Shown here piece after piece: positions 6,819-8,088 of a DNA stretch of 8,088 nt (its first letter is position 1; each line of letters opens with the position of its first letter). Source of the DNA: an uncultured Roseburia sp. (GTDB lineage Bacteria > Bacillota > Clostridia > Lachnospirales > Lachnospiraceae); the NCBI GenBank assembly GCA_934307185.1, contig CAKRCJ010000090.1, positions 1 to 8,088 on the forward strand, written 5' to 3'. The notes below the pieces were generated by a model. It saw only the letters and a program-made list of their open reading frames with translations. It did no database searches and was not told the DNA's origin. The position numbers and the translations under genes are program-made.

Positions 6819-6847
6819 TTGACTGCCCCATAGAATTTTAGTATATT
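6819..6847 (+). promoter_or_regulatory. Strong rightward sigma-A-type promoter (P1)
   Basis: TTGACT (6819-6824), a 17-nt spacer, then TATATT (6842-6847): five of six consensus matches in each box at ideal spacing. The expected start is near 6854, giving a leader of about 146 nt before the rightward gene at 7000. This leader would be antisense to almost all of the small minus-strand gene at 6848-6952. Its -35 box is 21 bp from the -35 of the leftward promoter, so the two are back to back. Confidence 0.72.
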
Positions 6848-6952
6848 TTACATGAAAGCGGCAAGTATCGTTGTAATAAGCATTGCTGCGACGATAATAA
6901 TTACAATTGCTGCCATTAATTTTTGATTTTTTTTCTTACCAAAATTATACAT
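6848..6952 (-). CDS. Small single-pass membrane peptide (34 aa), unknown function
   Basis: An unrecognised small gene. It starts MYNFGKKKNQKL, with five Lys residues in the first eleven, and continues as a nearly pure Ala/Ile/Val/Met/Leu/Thr stretch (about residues 12-34) ending in AAFM and a TAA stop. By the positive-inside rule it would be a single membrane helix with a cytoplasmic N-terminus. Support for translation: GTGAGG (6961-6966) lies eight bases before the ATG, an ideal ribosome binding site. I find no convincing promoter of its own on the minus strand. It lies 124 bp before the VanW-domain gene with no terminator between, so it may be cotranscribed. Basic-then-one-helix small proteins of this size occur in Firmicutes (for example the DUF4044 type), but I cannot assign a family. 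The strong rightward promoter P1 would produce RNA antisense to it. Confidence 0.6.
   Translation of the reverse strand: MYNFGKKKNQKLMAAIVIIIVAAMLITTILAAFM
6923..6951 (+). promoter_or_regulatory. Possible second rightward promoter (P2)
   Basis: TTGATT (6923-6928), a 17-nt spacer, then TATACA (6946-6951), four of six matches in each box. It would start near 6958 and give a leader of about 42 nt to the gene at 7000. It is weaker than P1 by consensus and lies in T-rich DNA where chance matches are common. Confidence 0.3.
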
Positions 6953-6999
6953 AACCAAAACCTCACTTACTTAATTTTTTTATTGAAAGGATACACACT

Positions 7000-7611
7000 A
7001 TGGCATTTCCATTTCTTGGTCTATTTCTTGTTTTTCTTCTGGTTCTTTCTTTTTTCATAAAAAAAGGAGACCGGCAGAACCAGAAAGTCATGGATGATTT
7101 CTGGAAGCGTGAAAACGAAGCAAATGATGTCCGTAAAAAAGATATCAGCGGACTTCCTTATATTACCATACCAATGAGCAAATTTCCAATAGGTATCTCT
7201 TCTGACCCGGAATTAACGGATTATGAAAATGACCTTTTTGCACTTACAAAGCTTAAAATTTTAAATCTCGGTTCCCAGACCAATACAGAATTGAAATTAA
7301 AATACGGACCGGCAAACCTTACTGCATTGTCTGAATACGACCAGAATTTTACAACCTTAATCCGTACACTTGTTGCATATGCAAAATGTCTTATCAAAAA
7401 CGGATTTAATACAGAAGCGGTGCCTGTGTTAGAGTTCGGTATTGAAATTGGTTCCGATATCCGCGCCAATTACACACTTCTTGCCAACTATTACAAAGAC
7501 CATGGACATTTGCAACAGCTTGATGGGCTGATGGAGAAGGCTTCTGCCTTAGACTCTGTTATGAAATCCTCCATCTTAGAACAGTTAAATTCCATAAAAG
7601 CCGCTTCCTAA
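7000..7611 (+). CDS. Membrane-anchored helical-repeat-like protein, unknown function
   Basis: A 203-residue protein that I do not recognise. Residues 2-20 (AFPFLGLFLVFLLVLSFFI) form one hydrophobic helix followed at once by KKGDR, which predicts an N-terminal anchor with the rest in the cytoplasm. Residues 28-48 are charged and helical. Residues 50-70 (GLPYITIPMSKFPIG...) are a Pro/Ile-rich linker. Residues about 72-195 are alpha-helical, with TPR-like pairs such as LIRTLVAYAKCLIKNG-FNTEAVPVLEFGIEI and NYTLLANYYKDHGHLQQLDGLMEKA; the spacing fits one or two degenerate tetratricopeptide units. AAAGGA (6986-6991) lies eight bases before the ATG. It is the only rightward gene here, transcribed from P1 or P2, and it converges on the exonuclease gene with six bases between stops. 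A scaffold or adaptor role is only a guess. Confidence 0.85.
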   Translation: MAFPFLGLFLVFLLVLSFFIKKGDRQNQKVMDDFWKRENEANDVRKKDISGLPYITIPMSKFPIGISSDPELTDYENDLFALTKLKILNLGSQTNTELKLKYGPANLTALSEYDQNFTTLIRTLVAYAKCLIKNGFNTEAVPVLEFGIEIGSDIRANYTLLANYYKDHGHLQQLDGLMEKASALDSVMKSSILEQLNSIKAAS

Positions 7612-7617
7612 CTACAT

Positions 7618-8088
7618 TTATCGTTTGTCAGGCATTTTCCCATACTGTGCGATAAGAAGGTCAGTAAATCTTGATACTTCACTCCTTGTTATCCCCTCTT
7701 TTAACTCCGGCATTGAAATTTTATAGTATTCTGCAAATCTTTGCAGATACTTTATCTGCTGTGCCGTCGCCGGTGTCTGCTTTTTTACCTTATATTGTAA
7801 CTGTTTCGGCTCAAAGGCTTCCGGTTCCCCTTTTTCATATGCAAGCTGCAGCTTTTCAAATATTTTCTGTGTCTCTAACACATCCTCCAACGCCCGGTGT
7901 GCATTTTCCCGTTCTATGTTAAAATACAGACATAAGCTTTCCAAATCTTTTTTCTGCTGCTCCGGCAAAAATTTTCTTGCAATTTTAAGCGTATCCACCG
8001 CTCTTTTTTCAAAACAGATTTTATGATTTACCGCCCATTGTTTTAAAAAGCTGTAATCAAAAATAATGTTTTGCCCTACTAAAACATC
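7618..8088 (-). CDS. DnaQ-like DEDDh 3'-5' exonuclease (C-terminal part; 5' end off the window)
   Basis: The reading frame is open to the right edge, giving 156 visible residues; the GTG at 7998 is internal, not a start. The first visible residues hold the Exo II region VGQNIIFDYSFL, where the family usually has H-N-x-x-F-D; a Gln replaces that His. At visible residues 64-69 is HRALED, the Exo III epsilon motif with catalytic His and Asp, after DTLKIARKF and LESLCLYFNI. The Exo I motif (D-x-E) must lie off the window. Residues about 75-156 are a linker and a small extra domain, TPATAQQIKYLQRFAEYY...ITRSEVSRFTDLLI, a T-x-x-Q-I-x-Y-L module I associate with Firmicutes proteins of this kind, function unknown. 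Proofreading, repair or RNA trimming are all possible roles. No terminator is seen in the six-base gap to the convergent gene. Confidence 0.88.
   Translation of the reverse strand, partial: DVLVGQNIIFDYSFLKQWAVNHKICFEKRAVDTLKIARKFLPEQQKKDLESLCLYFNIERENAHRALEDVLETQKIFEKLQLAYEKGEPEAFEPKQLQYKVKKQTPATAQQIKYLQRFAEYYKISMPELKEGITRSEVSRFTDLLIAQYGKMPDKR

Noticed and set aside
6853..6910. Inverted repeats (TATCGT/ACGATA and TTGTAAT/ATTACAA) suggesting a structured leader RNA.
   Set aside because: The pairs are short and mutually exclusive and arise from repeated Ala/Ile/Val codons of the small gene; there is no clear riboswitch architecture.
6852..6926. A 24-codon rightward hydrophobic ORF (ATG at 6852) opposite the small membrane-peptide gene.
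   Set aside because: Its ATG lies only about five bases after the P1 -10 box, at or before the expected transcript start, and it has no ribosome binding site. It is probably a reverse-strand reflection of the hydrophobic codons.
7596..7612. Short AAGC-GGCTT-like hairpin with T-run near the convergent gene ends as a bidirectional terminator.
   Set aside because: The stem is only about four base pairs and the T-run is short, so it is not credible as a terminator.
7996..7998. A GTG start that would give a 126-residue protein for the right-hand leftward gene.
   Set aside because: The frame stays open to the window edge and the upstream residues include a recognisable exonuclease Exo II region, so the gene is cut by the window and does not start here.

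Overview
The window looks like core chromosome of a low-GC Gram-positive bacterium, most likely of the Lachnospiraceae (Clostridia). The basis is the AT-rich intergenic DNA, strong AAAGGA/GGAGG-type ribosome binding sites, and proteins of Firmicutes type: a group II ECF transporter module, a VanW/G5-type envelope protein and sigma-A-like promoters. The genus cannot be fixed from the sequence. I see no insertion sequence, phage gene, CRISPR array, tRNA or rRNA.

Layout. A long leftward (minus-strand) gene series fills positions 6723 down to 1. It holds a VanW-domain envelope protein, a HypE/PurM-like AIR-synthase-fold protein, an Lrp/AsnC regulator, a class I PLP aminotransferase, a hairpin with a U-tract, the tRNA methyltransferase trmL, then ecfA1, ecfA2 and the first ten codons of ecfT. 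Spacing is tight (1 to about 40 nt) except at the hairpin (2407-2458), which may split the series into two transcription units or attenuate readthrough. The left unit builds the energizing module (two ATPases plus the transmembrane EcfT) that powers vitamin and cofactor uptake with separately encoded S components. In the right unit the Lrp-type regulator and the aminotransferase are a classic pair for amino-acid (possibly alanine) metabolism. The roles of the VanW and AIR-synthase-like proteins beside them are unknown.

The region 6724-6999 is the most information-rich intergenic stretch. It holds a convincing leftward promoter for the vanW-led operon and, 21 bp away, a strong rightward promoter. 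It also holds a 34-residue membrane-peptide gene on the minus strand (6848-6952) with a good ribosome binding site. The rightward promoter would make a transcript fully antisense to this small gene before reaching a rightward gene for a membrane-anchored, helical-repeat-like protein of unknown function (7000-7611). That gene converges, with six bases between stops, on a leftward DEDDh exonuclease of the DnaQ type that runs off the right edge (7618-8088).

Most genes are ordinary housekeeping or conserved accessory genes. I did not find a clear new defence or mobile system. The best candidates for something undescribed are the small membrane-peptide gene with its antisense leader and the orphan HypE-like protein in an Lrp/aminotransferase operon.
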